Assembly: GCF_000186865.1 (NCBI RefSeq)
Contig: NW_008705591.1
Span: 37,617-69,755, forward strand
DNA length: 32,139 nt
Origin: Aureococcus anophagefferens
Taxonomy: Eukaryota; Sar; Pelagophyceae; Pelagomonadales; Pelagomonadaceae
Reading direction: 5' to 3'
How positions within the stretch are numbered: position 1 is the stretch's first letter; every line of letters starts with the position of its first letter. Of the stretch, positions 21,031 through 30,749 are shown piece by piece. The translations under genes and the position numbers were made by a program. The notes beneath the pieces are model-generated. The model was not told the DNA's origin and searched no databases. It saw nothing but the letters and a program-made list of their open reading frames with translations.

Positions 21031-21169
21031 CCTGGCCACGGTACCTGGCCACGGTACCGCACAGGGCAACGGCCAGCGAGGATAGAGAACTAGCACGCGA
21101 CGAGGATGGCATAGAGAACTAGCACGCGATGAGGATGGCAGTAGACGCGCCTGGATACGCGCCTGGATA
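21031..21169. repeat. Three different tandem duplications in 139 bp
   Basis: CCTGGCCACGGTA occurs twice in a row (21031-21043, 21044-21056). A 29-bp unit, ATAGAGAACTAGCACGCGAC..., occurs at 21082-21110 and 21111-21139 with one mismatch. CGCGCCTGGATA occurs at 21146-21157 and 21158-21169. The stretch around CACGGTACCGCACAG also resembles 22024-22070 inside a small inverted-repeat element, so this may be a rearranged copy of it. It lies in the spacer 20851-21251. Confidence 0.85.
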
Positions 21170-21251
21170 TCAAAGTAACCATAGGTAGCGTAATGGCTGC
21201 TCATTAATCGGCCTTTGGGGCGCACGCTTGTGCCCCCACGAGCCCAGGGCG

Positions 21252-21759
21252 CTACTGTAGAGTGCAAGCACATGTAGTAGACGTTACTTCATCGTCATTA
21301 GTAAGTCTTTTATTTGATTGAGAGGCTGCAAATATTATTTGTTTGTGCTAGGTTGACAGGATGCACCTTGGCCGGAAGGTATTGCGCTTAATTCCCGAAT
21401 CGAGATATTGATTGGTGTCGGGTGATTTGCAAAAATTGGCACTTTACAAGCTGCAATAAACAACTCAATTCATTTGACATATAATCAATATTAGTGAAAA
21501 CCTTCTAGCGTCTTGTGATTCGGCAAAATACCTTTACCCATGCAAACTAGTCTGATCTGTTCCTCGGAATGCACGTTTCCAGCTTCTACACACTAAAAAT
21601 TTCTCATACTAGCAGGGTCAGACTTAGAGCACCTTTAGGCCAGGCGGCTAGGAGGTGTTCCTTGACCTCCGACACAAGCGCGTTCATATCAGCGTCTTGT
21701 TCGAGAACAACACCATCCCTGTTCGCGAATAGGAACTTAATGCTTATTACTTTCGTCAT
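21252..21759 (-). CDS. Membrane-anchored ubiquitin-fold protein (MUB/UBL3-like)
   Basis: Four exons, 21633-21759, 21502-21585, 21367-21450 and 21252-21325, all joined in phase 1, give 122 residues (plant MUBs and animal UBL3 are about 117-120). Introns are 47, 51 and 41 bp. Seen: a ubiquitin-fold beta1-beta2 start (ISIKFLFANRDG), SEVKEHLLAAWPKE (the family's helix ending in WP), EQIRLVCMGKGIL (beta3-beta4, matching 'IRLIYQGRFL'), HKTLEACKVPIF (matching 'KTVAQCKAPF') and INISIREL. The last exon ends TTCACTLQ: a CaaX box (CTLQ, predicted prenylation) preceded by another cysteine, as in the CxC-aaX tails of MUBs. Known role: prenylated plasma-membrane proteins; plant MUBs bind E2 enzymes and UBL3 sorts cargo to vesicles. 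No exon is a long ORF, so the gene is invisible to a simple ORF scan. Confidence 0.88.
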
Positions 21760-21992
21760 AGTCAGATAGCAAATCTTAGGTCATGTCTCGTTTACAAGCC
21801 CAGTGCCCATCTTCGCTGGAACTTCGGGCTTCTGGCATCAGCCGAAAATTATTATTATAGTCAGAGGGCAACACTTGGAGAAAGTTATATATGATTACAA
21901 GCACTTACCGAACCGAAATTTTTTTGTGCGCACTGCGTTCGGTGTTAAGAATGGTGAACAGGTTAAGGGCAGTCTGAGTGGTGCTAGAGCAG

Positions 21993-22187
21993 ACTTAAGA
22001 AGGGGGCTACTCCCGTAGACTTGGACACGGTACCGCACAGACAAACTGTCCGCGAGGTTATAGATCCCCAGGAGGATATGCGAAAAGTGTGGGTCCTGGC
22101 TGTCTGCCAGTGAACGTAAAGGGCGACGTCGGCGTATGGTTACATGGTACCGTGAACGAAACAACGAGAGTAGCCTCCTTCTTAAGT
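21993..22187. mobile_element. 195-bp inverted-repeat element (MITE-like)
   Basis: The 20-bp arms ACTTAAGAAGGGGGCTACTC (21993-22012) and its reverse complement at 22168-22187 differ at one position. A second inverted match, CACGGTACC/GGTACCGTG, lies further in. No clear target-site duplication was seen. The left interior resembles part of 21031-21090, suggesting a repeat family. It lies upstream of the MUB-like gene. Confidence 0.5.
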
Positions 22188-22227
22188 TATTTCTAGCACC
22201 CACTTAAGTTGCCCTAGTTCGCTCCTA

Positions 22228-22526
22228 GGTTCCATTTTACTGAAAAGCCTGTGACGGTCCAGGGGCAGGTTTTTCGGGTTTTACTTTGCCGGTGATTCGC
22301 CGCCGGCGAGTACCGCCGGGCCGGTTTTCGGCGGCCGAGAGGCCAGTTCATCGTAGTTTACTTCAAGTTGAGGTGCAAATTTACCTCAATTTACCACGGA
22401 AACTCGCCGTTTTCCCGCAACTAGCGGCGTCGGCAAATCGAGTTGCGGCAAACGAAAAACCTGTGACGCCTCCGGCAAAGCAAGCAAACCTGACCTGTCG
22501 GCGAATTACCGCCGTAAAGTGGAACC
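22228..22526. repeat. Inverted-repeat-bounded segment, ~299 bp
   Basis: GGTTCCATTTTAC (22228-22240) faces GTAAAGTGGAACC (22514-22526), 12 of 13 positions complementary. The words AGGTTTTTCG and GATTCGCCG/CGGCGAATT recur inside on both strands. It may be another small non-autonomous element; no target-site duplication is visible. The dispersed GC-rich repeat begins directly at its right end. Confidence 0.3.
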
Positions 22527-22676
22527 CAGAACCCCCCCCCTCCACCCCCCCCTGCGCCGGACGGGACCCCGGGGAACCCGAAACGCCCCCGACAGTTTGG
22601 GTCGGCGGCTGGGGGCTTTACTCAGGCGCCGGGGGGCCGGGCGGCCCCCAAACTAGAACGCGTCGAATTTCCCGCG
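22525..22676 (+). repeat. GC-rich dispersed repeat, copy A
   Basis: This aligns along its length with 31934-32074 in the same orientation, sharing ACGGGACCCCGGGGAA, CGGCGGCTGGGGGCTTTACT followed by CAGGCGCCGGGGGG, and CCCCAAACTAG then TTTCCCGCG. Differences are scattered substitutions and small indels in the C and G runs. No ORF is conserved between the copies. Confidence 0.8.
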
Positions 22677-22755
22677 TTCGCGGCGACTCAGGGGGGGCCG
22701 GCCGGTGCGCTACACCCCAGGAGCCAGGGCGAGAAATGCAGGGCAGCCGTAGGAT

Positions 22756-25275
22756 TCATTGCCCTAGGGCAATCGAAAAATTCGCCTTGTTGACGTAACG
22801 TGCATCGGGACTATCATCGAGGGCCGCAAAAACTGCCTCTCGACACAAGGATGTCAGCTGCGCTGCTGACGCTCCGAAAGTCTCCGCAGCAAGCTCAGCT
22901 ATCTGAATATCTTCTCCAAGAGTCAAGTGATTTGAAGCCAGTGCAAGAATATCCCAGCGGTCTCTGAAGCTCGGCATAGGCACATAAATGCTTACTTCAA
23001 GACGACCGGGTCGAATAAGGGCTGCATCGAGCGTGTTGAGGCGATTCGTTGCAGCGAGGACAAGCTACAAACATGAGTGGACAGGTTGAAGAACCCCCCC
23101 CCGCCCGCGCGCGCGCGTGCTGTACGCCGGAAATTACAACACCATCATTCTCATCAAGCACTCCATCCAGTTCATTCAGTAAAGTTGCCACAAGTCGTGT
23201 ACGCAGGTTTGAGCCGTTTGCATGCTCTGCGTCACCACGAGCCATGCCAATGGCATCGAGTTCGTCAAAAAATAGAACACATGGCGTGTTTTCGCGTGCT
23301 ACGGCGAAAAATCTACGGATAGCTGACTCTGATTCACCAAGGTATGGTAAGACGAGTTCTGCAGATCGAACATCTATGAATCTTGCTTTCATATGGTTAG
23401 CAACAGCGCGGGCTAACAGTGTTTTGCCATTTCCAGGTGGTCCATGGAGAATAATGCCACGAGATGTACGCAGAGTGAAATGACAAAATTCAACCGTGCA
23501 CGTTTTGGGCCAGAAGATGGCCTTTTCCAATTCGTCCTTAGCTGCCCAACAACCCCCAATATCTTGCCATCGCGGTGGCATGAGGTTCTCCCCACTCGGT
23601 TGAGATATATCTGCGCACACAAGAGTCTGAACACCGCGCGCTGGATTTAAACCCAAGATATTAATTTCACCCTGGTCGAGAGTGGTGTGGCTTTTAAAGT
23701 AATTTTTAATAGGCTCACGATGCGGCATTTGAAAAGCCGCCAGCCCAGGCAAATCATTTGCTGTTATGGTTACAACGTCCTCAAATCGATAAATACTAAG
23801 AATGGAGTCATGAATAATTCCTCCTTGGTCGCTCTTGCACGGATACTTGGACTTGAAGTTTTCCTTATCCAGATTGATTGGTTCGTCACATGTCATGACA
23901 ATACCGGAGGCTTTCGGAACGTCACACATCTTTGACCAGCGCTCAATTTCAGCTGAGAACCACAATGCTGCACCACCCCGTCGCACGACATCGTGATTTT
24001 CTAATTTGTCGGATTTATTGATTGCAAGGAGTCTTGTAGCTCGCACCACAGCACCAAAGTTATTGAGAATCATAAGACCATTTGTTGCTGCCGCTGCACG
24101 CATGAAGCTACGTAGAGAGGGAGATGTCACCCCGCTTTCTATCGATGAAGTTTCAGCCTCGATTAAGTGAGTCTCTCTCGAGACTGCAGCTTCATCGAGG
24201 ATGATCTCCACATCACAGCATGCCACATGGATGCCAAGTTGCTGAAATATCGTGATGGCATCTGTCACTGCTCTACTCTTACTGACGCCGGGGCGTCCCT
24301 CGACAAGCAGTGCTGGGAGCGCATCAAATATTCTCGAAGCCTCCCCACAACATGTGGATGTGTTTAAATATACGAATACCGTGCCAATTTGAATAATTTT
24401 TGATGAAGGTCGCCCCGAATCAAACTGCTCGGTCCCTCGCTCATTGATTGGTACCCAACTAGTTATCAGACGAGATGCTGCCGACAATTTTTTAAATACC
24501 CTATCCTCTACAGCTTCGCTATGGCCATTCAGGACCACTAAGTCAGTGCCTGCATCAACTCGTCCAATACAGAGAAATACTCGAAGGTCTCCATCAACAA
24601 ACACCGCGATTGCAACGCCTGTGAAATTCCACGAACTTGGTAAGAGTCGTTCTCTCTATGGGTTGCACCTGCACGAAGGTGATGAGCTAGCGATGCGTGC
24701 TGGACCTGCCTACCCAAAGTCTCTGAGACCACGTTGATCGGCGAGCAATGTTGAATAGCTCTAGGCATGGCAGGTGATGGCGCTTGCACCCATGTGGACA
24801 ACTCAACAAACTTCATAGATCCCATCACCGGCTTTCGCGTCGTCACACGGACTGCGAGCTGCCCTCCATGTGACGCACCTAGATGCCGTAGTACCTACCG
24901 GAACCATGCTGGGCGTGTAATATTTTCACAAAGGTGACACAGGCGGGTGCCCAATCATGAACTTCCAGGACGCCCTCTTCTATTGTTGCGTCTACAGTCA
25001 CACAGCATGAAGCTGCAGCTCTCTGTGAACAAATTTCAACTATCGTAAATGGTCGCAGGCCGTTCCGCATCAGGGTATAGATGTTTGCCTTGGCCACCAT
25101 GGGCGGTAGCACGCAAAGAGCTAAAAAATGGGCCGAGGCTTACAATTATGCGGTGTTCCGTGTACTTACCTCGTATGCACAGCATATCCATTTTCTGTTG
25201 ATCGAATTTCATGAAGCATTGGGCTTGCTTTGGTCGCATTTTTGCTGCGATACAATTAGCTAAACATTTTAGCAT
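22756..25275 (-). CDS. Type II AAA ATPase with degenerate D1 (AFG2B/PEX6-like)
   Basis: Five exons, 25170-25275, 24899-25120, 24714-24851, 23138-24618 and 22756-23064, give 751 residues. Introns are 49, 47, 95 and 73 bp. D2 is intact: WQDIGG, Walker A GPPGNGKT (548-555), pore-region YLGESES, Walker B CVLFFDELD (602-610) and, across the last intron, LAATNRLNTLDAALIRPGRLE with the arginine finger. D1 (about 255-420) is degenerate: Walker A reads GRPGVSKS (263-270) and the Walker B acidic pair is NN (LMILNNF, about 337-343). Such proteins form hexamers that unfold or extract partners. One dead and one active ring recalls PEX1/PEX6, but the AIFWP linker before D2, LLNELDGV and the length fit AFG2B/SPATA5L1 at least as well, so no symbol is given. 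The N-terminal ~250 residues are not recognised. ATG 25275 is the first in-frame start. Intron 24852-24898 has an alternative acceptor at 24879. Confidence 0.82.
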
Positions 25276-25554
25276 AAGCACATCGTAAGCACGGCCGCAA
25301 AAAATTTAATGACAAGCACCGCGCGGGGTTGGACGCAACGACTTCCCTAACCCGTTACTTACGACTTACACTCGGCCAAAACTGTTACAACCCAACAATG
25401 CGCGTATTCGACCCAGCATAGCATAGCCAGCATAAGCAGGCTTAGCCAGCCAGCCGCAGGGGGGGGGGTATGTTCTGCGACTACCCAAATCAAGGGCATT
25501 CAAATTCAATCCTTTGTCCGCACGGTCGTCTACTCCTAGAGGAGCGAGTGCATT
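25276..25554. promoter_or_regulatory. Divergent promoter region between AAA and SANT genes
   Basis: Two start codons face away from each other across 279 bp, so this stretch must hold both promoters and 5' UTRs. It contains a G10 run at about 25459-25468 and overlapping AGCATAGCATAGCCAGCATAAGCAGG-type short repeats near 25417-25442. No certain TATA box was identified. Confidence 0.5.
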
Positions 25555-28500
25555 ATGGCGGCCCCGCCTGGAAGAGAGGAAGGCGAGATTCGCGGTGACA
25601 CTGGTACGAAAAGCGCCAGCAGCGGGGCAACAGTGGGAATGATGTTGGGCGGCGAAGATAGCAGCGGTTCTCGGACGAATACTGGCGAAATGTCCACCGA
25701 TTGCCTCCATGGGTCATCATCCAAGGACCTATCCATAGTTTTACCTCAGTGTCAGCTCTCAAGCGAACAGCCCTCTTCAGTCTTAAGGGGTATGCCACCA
25801 CCCCAGTTTCTAACTAATAGTCTTGAAACAGACCGATCTGCATCTGAGTTCTCGCTTAAGAGACTTTCAGACAGGCTATCGGGCCGTTTACCAACGACAT
25901 CTGTTACCGATGATCATGCAGGGCGCTCACAGCATAGATCGCTACGGAGTGTGCTAGGTAGCGGCTGCATAACCAATGCTCCCACGGAAGGTGACGTGAG
26001 CCGTTTGACTAGTGGTGTCCATTTAGCGTCATCAGCGGCCGACGGGCAGCCAGGGAAACGATCCTTACATCGACAGACCTCTTGGGGCGCTCCGCTAGGT
26101 GGACCCAGTCGGGCTGAAAAGCAATCGCATGCGGAAAGGGGTGCCAATCAGTACAATTCGCCGCGAGGTAAGCCACGATCAATACCAACAACCAAATCGC
26201 AGCAGTGCTGGGGACACGGCTCAGATGAAAAGGAAAAAAATTCAGTGATCCCACCATCAGATGATCCTCATATTTCAGGGGTTACTAGCGCGAATGCTTA
26301 TGCGATGCAACGCAGGTGTTTACCCATCATGAAACAGGCTATACCCGGAACGCTGACGAAGCTTACCTCTACCTTGTCAGCTGTAGCTGAAAGCAAGACG
26401 AGTACAGACGCCACGCTATCATTAAATGAGCCTAGCGAAGTCCTAACAACAAACCCAAATGGGAATTTCTCAGTAAGAGCATCGGCTGCCGCCGCTGCTG
26501 CTGCGCAAGCTGCTACTAATGCCACGGGAATCGCGCTGGCAAGCACAGACGACAGTATCACGGCACGATTACAATTTGAAGACGCGATCAAAGCGGAATG
26601 CTTTATTTGTGATGAAACGTACATGCAGATACGGGACGCACTTTCACGGGTGATTCGCATGGATTCAAGCGCTATATGCCTCGAGCAGGCCTTGAAATGC
26701 CTGGACTGTATCATGTCGCAGACTGCTGATCGAATCAACGAGCTCCTGCACTCCATGGCATCGCCAGTTCTCAAGCCTCCAGGTATTGATTTGCTCTTTG
26801 CTAGTCGCAACTTTCAAACTCTCGCCGAGCCTCTTTCCGCTGGAAGCAGTTTTGCCAATTTTGATGAGAGGCTGTCAGTGGCGGTGACACCTGACTTTGG
26901 ACATTTAGTCAAAGAGAATCGTGCATTTAGTCACATTGCGCTTGCTGCTCTCGAACCTGTATCCATTGCACAATGGAGCCCTAGGCAAGAGCTGACAAAG
27001 ATTGTCACACCTACTGGCTTTGCGAATGCTCTGTATCGGAAACCCCAGGAATCACCACTTTGGATTGCCAATCAATCGCAGCAATCATTAGTCGTGTCAG
27101 CGGTTTGTGAAGTAGCTCGAAAACAGGCACGTGAATTGCACAGCTTCTGGTCAGACCAAGCTGATGATTACGATGGTGCTGAGACAAGGTGGCAAGATAA
27201 TACGCACGCCAAGGCGCGACTGCCTTTTCCAAATGCCCATGGTCGACATCCAGGCACAAAATCAGCAGGACGTAGCGAATGCGTATCTACAGCCAGCAAG
27301 CCGGCTATGGCAGGCAGCGAAGGCACATCACGTGCCTCACTCTTGTCCCTGGCATCTTCGCGCTCATCGCGTGTCTCAGCAACATCACGTTACGCTCCAA
27401 CCCCAATCGAAGGTGATGAAACAGGAGGCTCTGGAGCACCAACTCGCGCACGCAAGGCCCTTCGTGATGAGACTACTGAGCATGAGCGACTTGTATCCGA
27501 GCTTTTGGCATCATCGGCGAAGGAGGCTCGCGTTGAGCGTGGGGCCGTCAACGAAGAGGATCTTCCAATACCGCTCCCAGTAGCATTTCTTGCCCGAGAG
27601 GATCCTCGCCTCCAAGAATCAAGACTCGCCTGTCGCCTTATTCCTGATCCTTGTGCAGAGCAAGCTCAGTCTGCAAACAATAATTTGTGGTCAGATCTAG
27701 AGAAGTGCATTTTTCTCGATAAATTTCTTCAGTATCCGAAAAACTTTGGGAAAATTTCTGCGTTCTTCACCCGCAAACGCGCACGTGATTGCGTGCAACT
27801 TTACTATGATTCAAAGTATTGCATAGACTATAAGGCGCTTCTTCGTGAGCACCAACAACGCCGCCGCGGGGTGCGCATCTGTTGGGACATTACTGCCAGG
27901 GCTGTTCATGAATTCGGTGGTGAGCTGACTCATGATCATCGACGAAATATTGTTTGGTTTCGCTTGCCAAGCAACACGTTTTCGACGACCACCGCAAATA
28001 AACATCCTCCTAGGGGCCGACGCATTGGCTTTGTCACTAATGAAATCCACACAGTTCCTGCTATCAGCCCCAGTGACGGGAGTTCAATATTGAAAAAATC
28101 TTTCGGGAAGAAGCAAAGGAGTGGCACTGCGAGCTGCAGGGGGGCCAAGGAGCCAATTCTACCAGCGACAAAACGAAGACTCACGCAAAGCAAGCCGAGT
28201 CATGCGAAGATGCGGTTACCTGCTGCCAAAAGTGTGAAGGTCTCAAATACTAATAGCAGCATTGCTACAGCTGATGCGCCTCATGTTGTCATTCACCGAG
28301 CTAAAACTGAGGCATCGCCCTCATCCATGAAAAAGCGCGTAATTGAACCAGGCAGTGTCACCTCTGAGGTGTCGCAAAAGCGCCTCAAGGCACACAAAAC
28401 TCAGCAATGTTCACAACAAATTCACCGCTCACAGCACTATATAGCGGTACCGCACAATGCTGAACCACTTGCGCCAGCAAATGTGCATGCACCAACATCT

Positions 28501-30474
28501 GCTGCAACACCCATCTTTGCGCATCAGCAGCATGAAGGCAACGGAACGTTCAGTCGTCACGACAGGTTCTCGAGTCACCCACTTTCGATATCCCCGGTGC
28601 TATCAACATCAACAGGCTCTGTTGAATGTCCAACCCAGATTCCAACCATCAGTACTCTCACACATCAAAGTGACCTGCAGCAACACCATCGGCAGGTTTG
28701 TGACCGTCAACTCATGAGGATGCCAATTCGAGGCAATCCGGCACCGCTCCTGGTGGGCATCAGTGGTTATGGATTGTCAAATTCAGCTCCGCTGAGTGAT
28801 GATCACCAGCGCCTTGCCTATGATCTTCATCAAGCGGCGCCCATTCTACCGGCGTTTTCCAGCCGCCTGGCACCTTCTGGCCACCATGATGACTCGAAGC
28901 ATTTTGGTCACTTGCCACCATCAAGTTGTTTTTATAGCGATTCGGCACAACAAGCGGCCAATGCAGCATATGCTGCTGCACTCGGAAGCACATCCATCAG
29001 CCAGACTGGCAAAGATTCACAGCCACAGGCTCCTGCGCTTCTCGCTTCCTCTTTGCAGCGAAGTGATACAAATGATCTTAACCCTCCTGACAGTCTGGTG
29101 CAGCTGCATACCGAATACGGCCAGCCAAGTAGAATTGCCGTTGGCACCAAAGGGTTTTGTCTCGCACCTCCTGTGGTGTGTTCATCAGAAGCATTGCATG
29201 TTTCGAGCGCAATGAACCATGCTGGCGCACCGATTGCTAGCAATGGGCAAATATCCATCGACCAAGCGACTGAGTGCGAAATGAGAGTGCGGCTCGAAAC
29301 TGCACAATTCCCATCCGCCCCTGCGTGCTCACCTTTGAATGTCCCTGTTGCAACCTCCTCTCTCAGCTCTCCCACAATGGAAAACCGTGTGGATGGTGAT
29401 GAACTTTCAGGGGGCACAGTAACTGAGCGCCGCCCACCCCAAAAGTGGACTGCTAGTGAAAAGGCTTTGTTCCTCCGTCATTTTGTAACGCATGGGAAAA
29501 ACTGGTCTGCGCTTACGCTTTTGATTCCGACAAAGACCGAGGCTCAGATAAAGAACTACTATCAAAATTATAAGAACCGCCTTGGCCTCCAAGAAATACT
29601 TTCCTTGCGTCACACCAGCTCAGAACAAACTACAGTTTCTGCTACATCGCACGATATCGCCATGACAACGATGACTAATCAATCGGCTTGCTCGCCCAAT
29701 TGGGCGCGGCATCCCAATCTCTCCTACGCTGACCAACGCTTGAAAGGGGCGAATATGACCATAGCTTCTAGCGCTATCCAACAAAATCGTGATGACATTG
29801 CAGCTATATCTGCTATTACTAGCGGTGCTTCAGACGGTCAGACCGGAGAATACGCACGCATGCATGTGCCCCGGACGCTACAGTCAACCATAAATCTCCA
29901 TGGCTTTTTGGGGGGGGGGACAAGCACTGCCGCGACTGACACCGTTGCACATTATCACCGTGCCGCTCCTCTCGAGAGCTCTCATGTAGGTCACCCAGAT
30001 AATCCTGGTCCAAAACAATATAATCACACCTGGAACTCAAATTTTAATCCAGGCCAAATGCCAGGTAGAACTGGCCAATGTGAACTGCCAATCTGGCCAC
30101 TCATCACATCAGAAGCCTTGCGAACTCGAGACCAGGAGAAACGTTCTTCCTTTTCTTCGTCAATTCATTTGCAGCACGCAGCCGAAGCCATGCTCAAGTC
30201 TTCTGCGCACACAACGTGTGGAGTAGCTCGCACCTCAGCTCAGAGTGCCGATGCCACTGCTGCTTATTTGACACCGCAGCATGCTCAGCTTTCCGGAACC
30301 CCGCAGGAATGGATTCAGCAAAGTCAAGGACTCGGTCTGGCACACACACACCACTCTTCCTGGCAAACGCTACAGCGCCCCCCTACTGATCTTCGACTTT
30401 GTCCTGTGTCAACAGATGATCACTGCTCTGCTGGCGCGAATTACAATACGCCTGATGCTTCTGACTCAGTTTGA
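25555..30474 (+). CDS. NCoR/SMRT/Snt1-like co-repressor with two SANT domains
   Basis: A 1639-residue open frame from ATG 25555, mostly low-complexity. SANT1 (about 711-772) reads LWSDLEKCIFLDKFLQYPKN, then a KISAFF..K.ARDCVQLYYDSK block and DYKALLREHQQRRRG. The PKNF, DCV.xYY and YKALxR features are typical of the first (DAD-associated) SANT of NCoR/SMRT and yeast Snt1. It is preceded by LIPDPCAEQAQSANN, the family's short helix before SANT1. SANT2 (about 1296-1348) reads KWTASEKALFLRHFVTHGKN with TEAQIKNYYQNYKNRLGL, a histone-tail-binding type. An alanine run lies near residue 311 and a glycine run from G9 near 29910. Known family role: scaffold of histone-deacetylase complexes (HDAC3/Set3C). 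A 45-bp in-frame stretch with splice-like ends (26168-26212: GAG|GTAAGC...CGCAG) could be an intron, giving 1624 residues. No DNA-binding domain beyond SANT was seen. Confidence 0.8.
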   Translation: MAAPPGREEGEIRGDTGTKSASSGATVGMMLGGEDSSGSRTNTGEMSTDCLHGSSSKDLSIVLPQCQLSSEQPSSVLRGMPPPQFLTNSLETDRSASEFSLKRLSDRLSGRLPTTSVTDDHAGRSQHRSLRSVLGSGCITNAPTEGDVSRLTSGVHLASSAADGQPGKRSLHRQTSWGAPLGGPSRAEKQSHAERGANQYNSPRGKPRSIPTTKSQQCWGHGSDEKEKNSVIPPSDDPHISGVTSANAYAMQRRCLPIMKQAIPGTLTKLTSTLSAVAESKTSTDATLSLNEPSEVLTTNPNGNFSVRASAAAAAAAQAATNATGIALASTDDSITARLQFEDAIKAECFICDETYMQIRDALSRVIRMDSSAICLEQALKCLDCIMSQTADRINELLHSMASPVLKPPGIDLLFASRNFQTLAEPLSAGSSFANFDERLSVAVTPDFGHLVKENRAFSHIALAALEPVSIAQWSPRQELTKIVTPTGFANALYRKPQESPLWIANQSQQSLVVSAVCEVARKQARELHSFWSDQADDYDGAETRWQDNTHAKARLPFPNAHGRHPGTKSAGRSECVSTASKPAMAGSEGTSRASLLSLASSRSSRVSATSRYAPTPIEGDETGGSGAPTRARKALRDETTEHERLVSELLASSAKEARVERGAVNEEDLPIPLPVAFLAREDPRLQESRLACRLIPDPCAEQAQSANNNLWSDLEKCIFLDKFLQYPKNFGKISAFFTRKRARDCVQLYYDSKYCIDYKALLREHQQRRRGVRICWDITARAVHEFGGELTHDHRRNIVWFRLPSNTFSTTTANKHPPRGRRIGFVTNEIHTVPAISPSDGSSILKKSFGKKQRSGTASCRGAKEPILPATKRRLTQSKPSHAKMRLPAAKSVKVSNTNSSIATADAPHVVIHRAKTEASPSSMKKRVIEPGSVTSEVSQKRLKAHKTQQCSQQIHRSQHYIAVPHNAEPLAPANVHAPTSAATPIFAHQQHEGNGTFSRHDRFSSHPLSISPVLSTSTGSVECPTQIPTISTLTHQSDLQQHHRQVCDRQLMRMPIRGNPAPLLVGISGYGLSNSAPLSDDHQRLAYDLHQAAPILPAFSSRLAPSGHHDDSKHFGHLPPSSCFYSDSAQQAANAAYAAALGSTSISQTGKDSQPQAPALLASSLQRSDTNDLNPPDSLVQLHTEYGQPSRIAVGTKGFCLAPPVVCSSEALHVSSAMNHAGAPIASNGQISIDQATECEMRVRLETAQFPSAPACSPLNVPVATSSLSSPTMENRVDGDELSGGTVTERRPPQKWTASEKALFLRHFVTHGKNWSALTLLIPTKTEAQIKNYYQNYKNRLGLQEILSLRHTSSEQTTVSATSHDIAMTTMTNQSACSPNWARHPNLSYADQRLKGANMTIASSAIQQNRDDIAAISAITSGASDGQTGEYARMHVPRTLQSTINLHGFLGGGTSTAATDTVAHYHRAAPLESSHVGHPDNPGPKQYNHTWNSNFNPGQMPGRTGQCELPIWPLITSEALRTRDQEKRSSFSSSIHLQHAAEAMLKSSAHTTCGVARTSAQSADATAAYLTPQHAQLSGTPQEWIQQSQGLGLAHTHHSSWQTLQRPPTDLRLCPVSTDDHCSAGANYNTPDASDSV

Positions 30475-30749
30475 TTGCCGAAGCTTCTTCACATCTGTCC
30501 ACGCGGACGAAACCCATATTTTTTCAATCTGAGCGACTGTTTCTCTCTGACTACTGTCGTCATTTCCATGTTACTTCTATGGGCCCCCCGATGTTGCAGT
30601 GCACCTTTCCGACTGCGACGTCGGGCATTGCAGCGGGCCAGTGCCAGGCTCGTATACCAGGTCGCCTTATCCGAGCGGTCCGATTCCCCTTAGCAGCGCC
30701 CCTTAGCGCCGCCTTAGCGCATAACCGTGGAGAAGTCGCTCGGAGAAGT

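Noticed and set aside
21895..22203. 102-codon minus-strand ORF upstream of the MUB-like gene
   Set aside because: Overlaps both arms of an inverted-repeat element and shows no domain.
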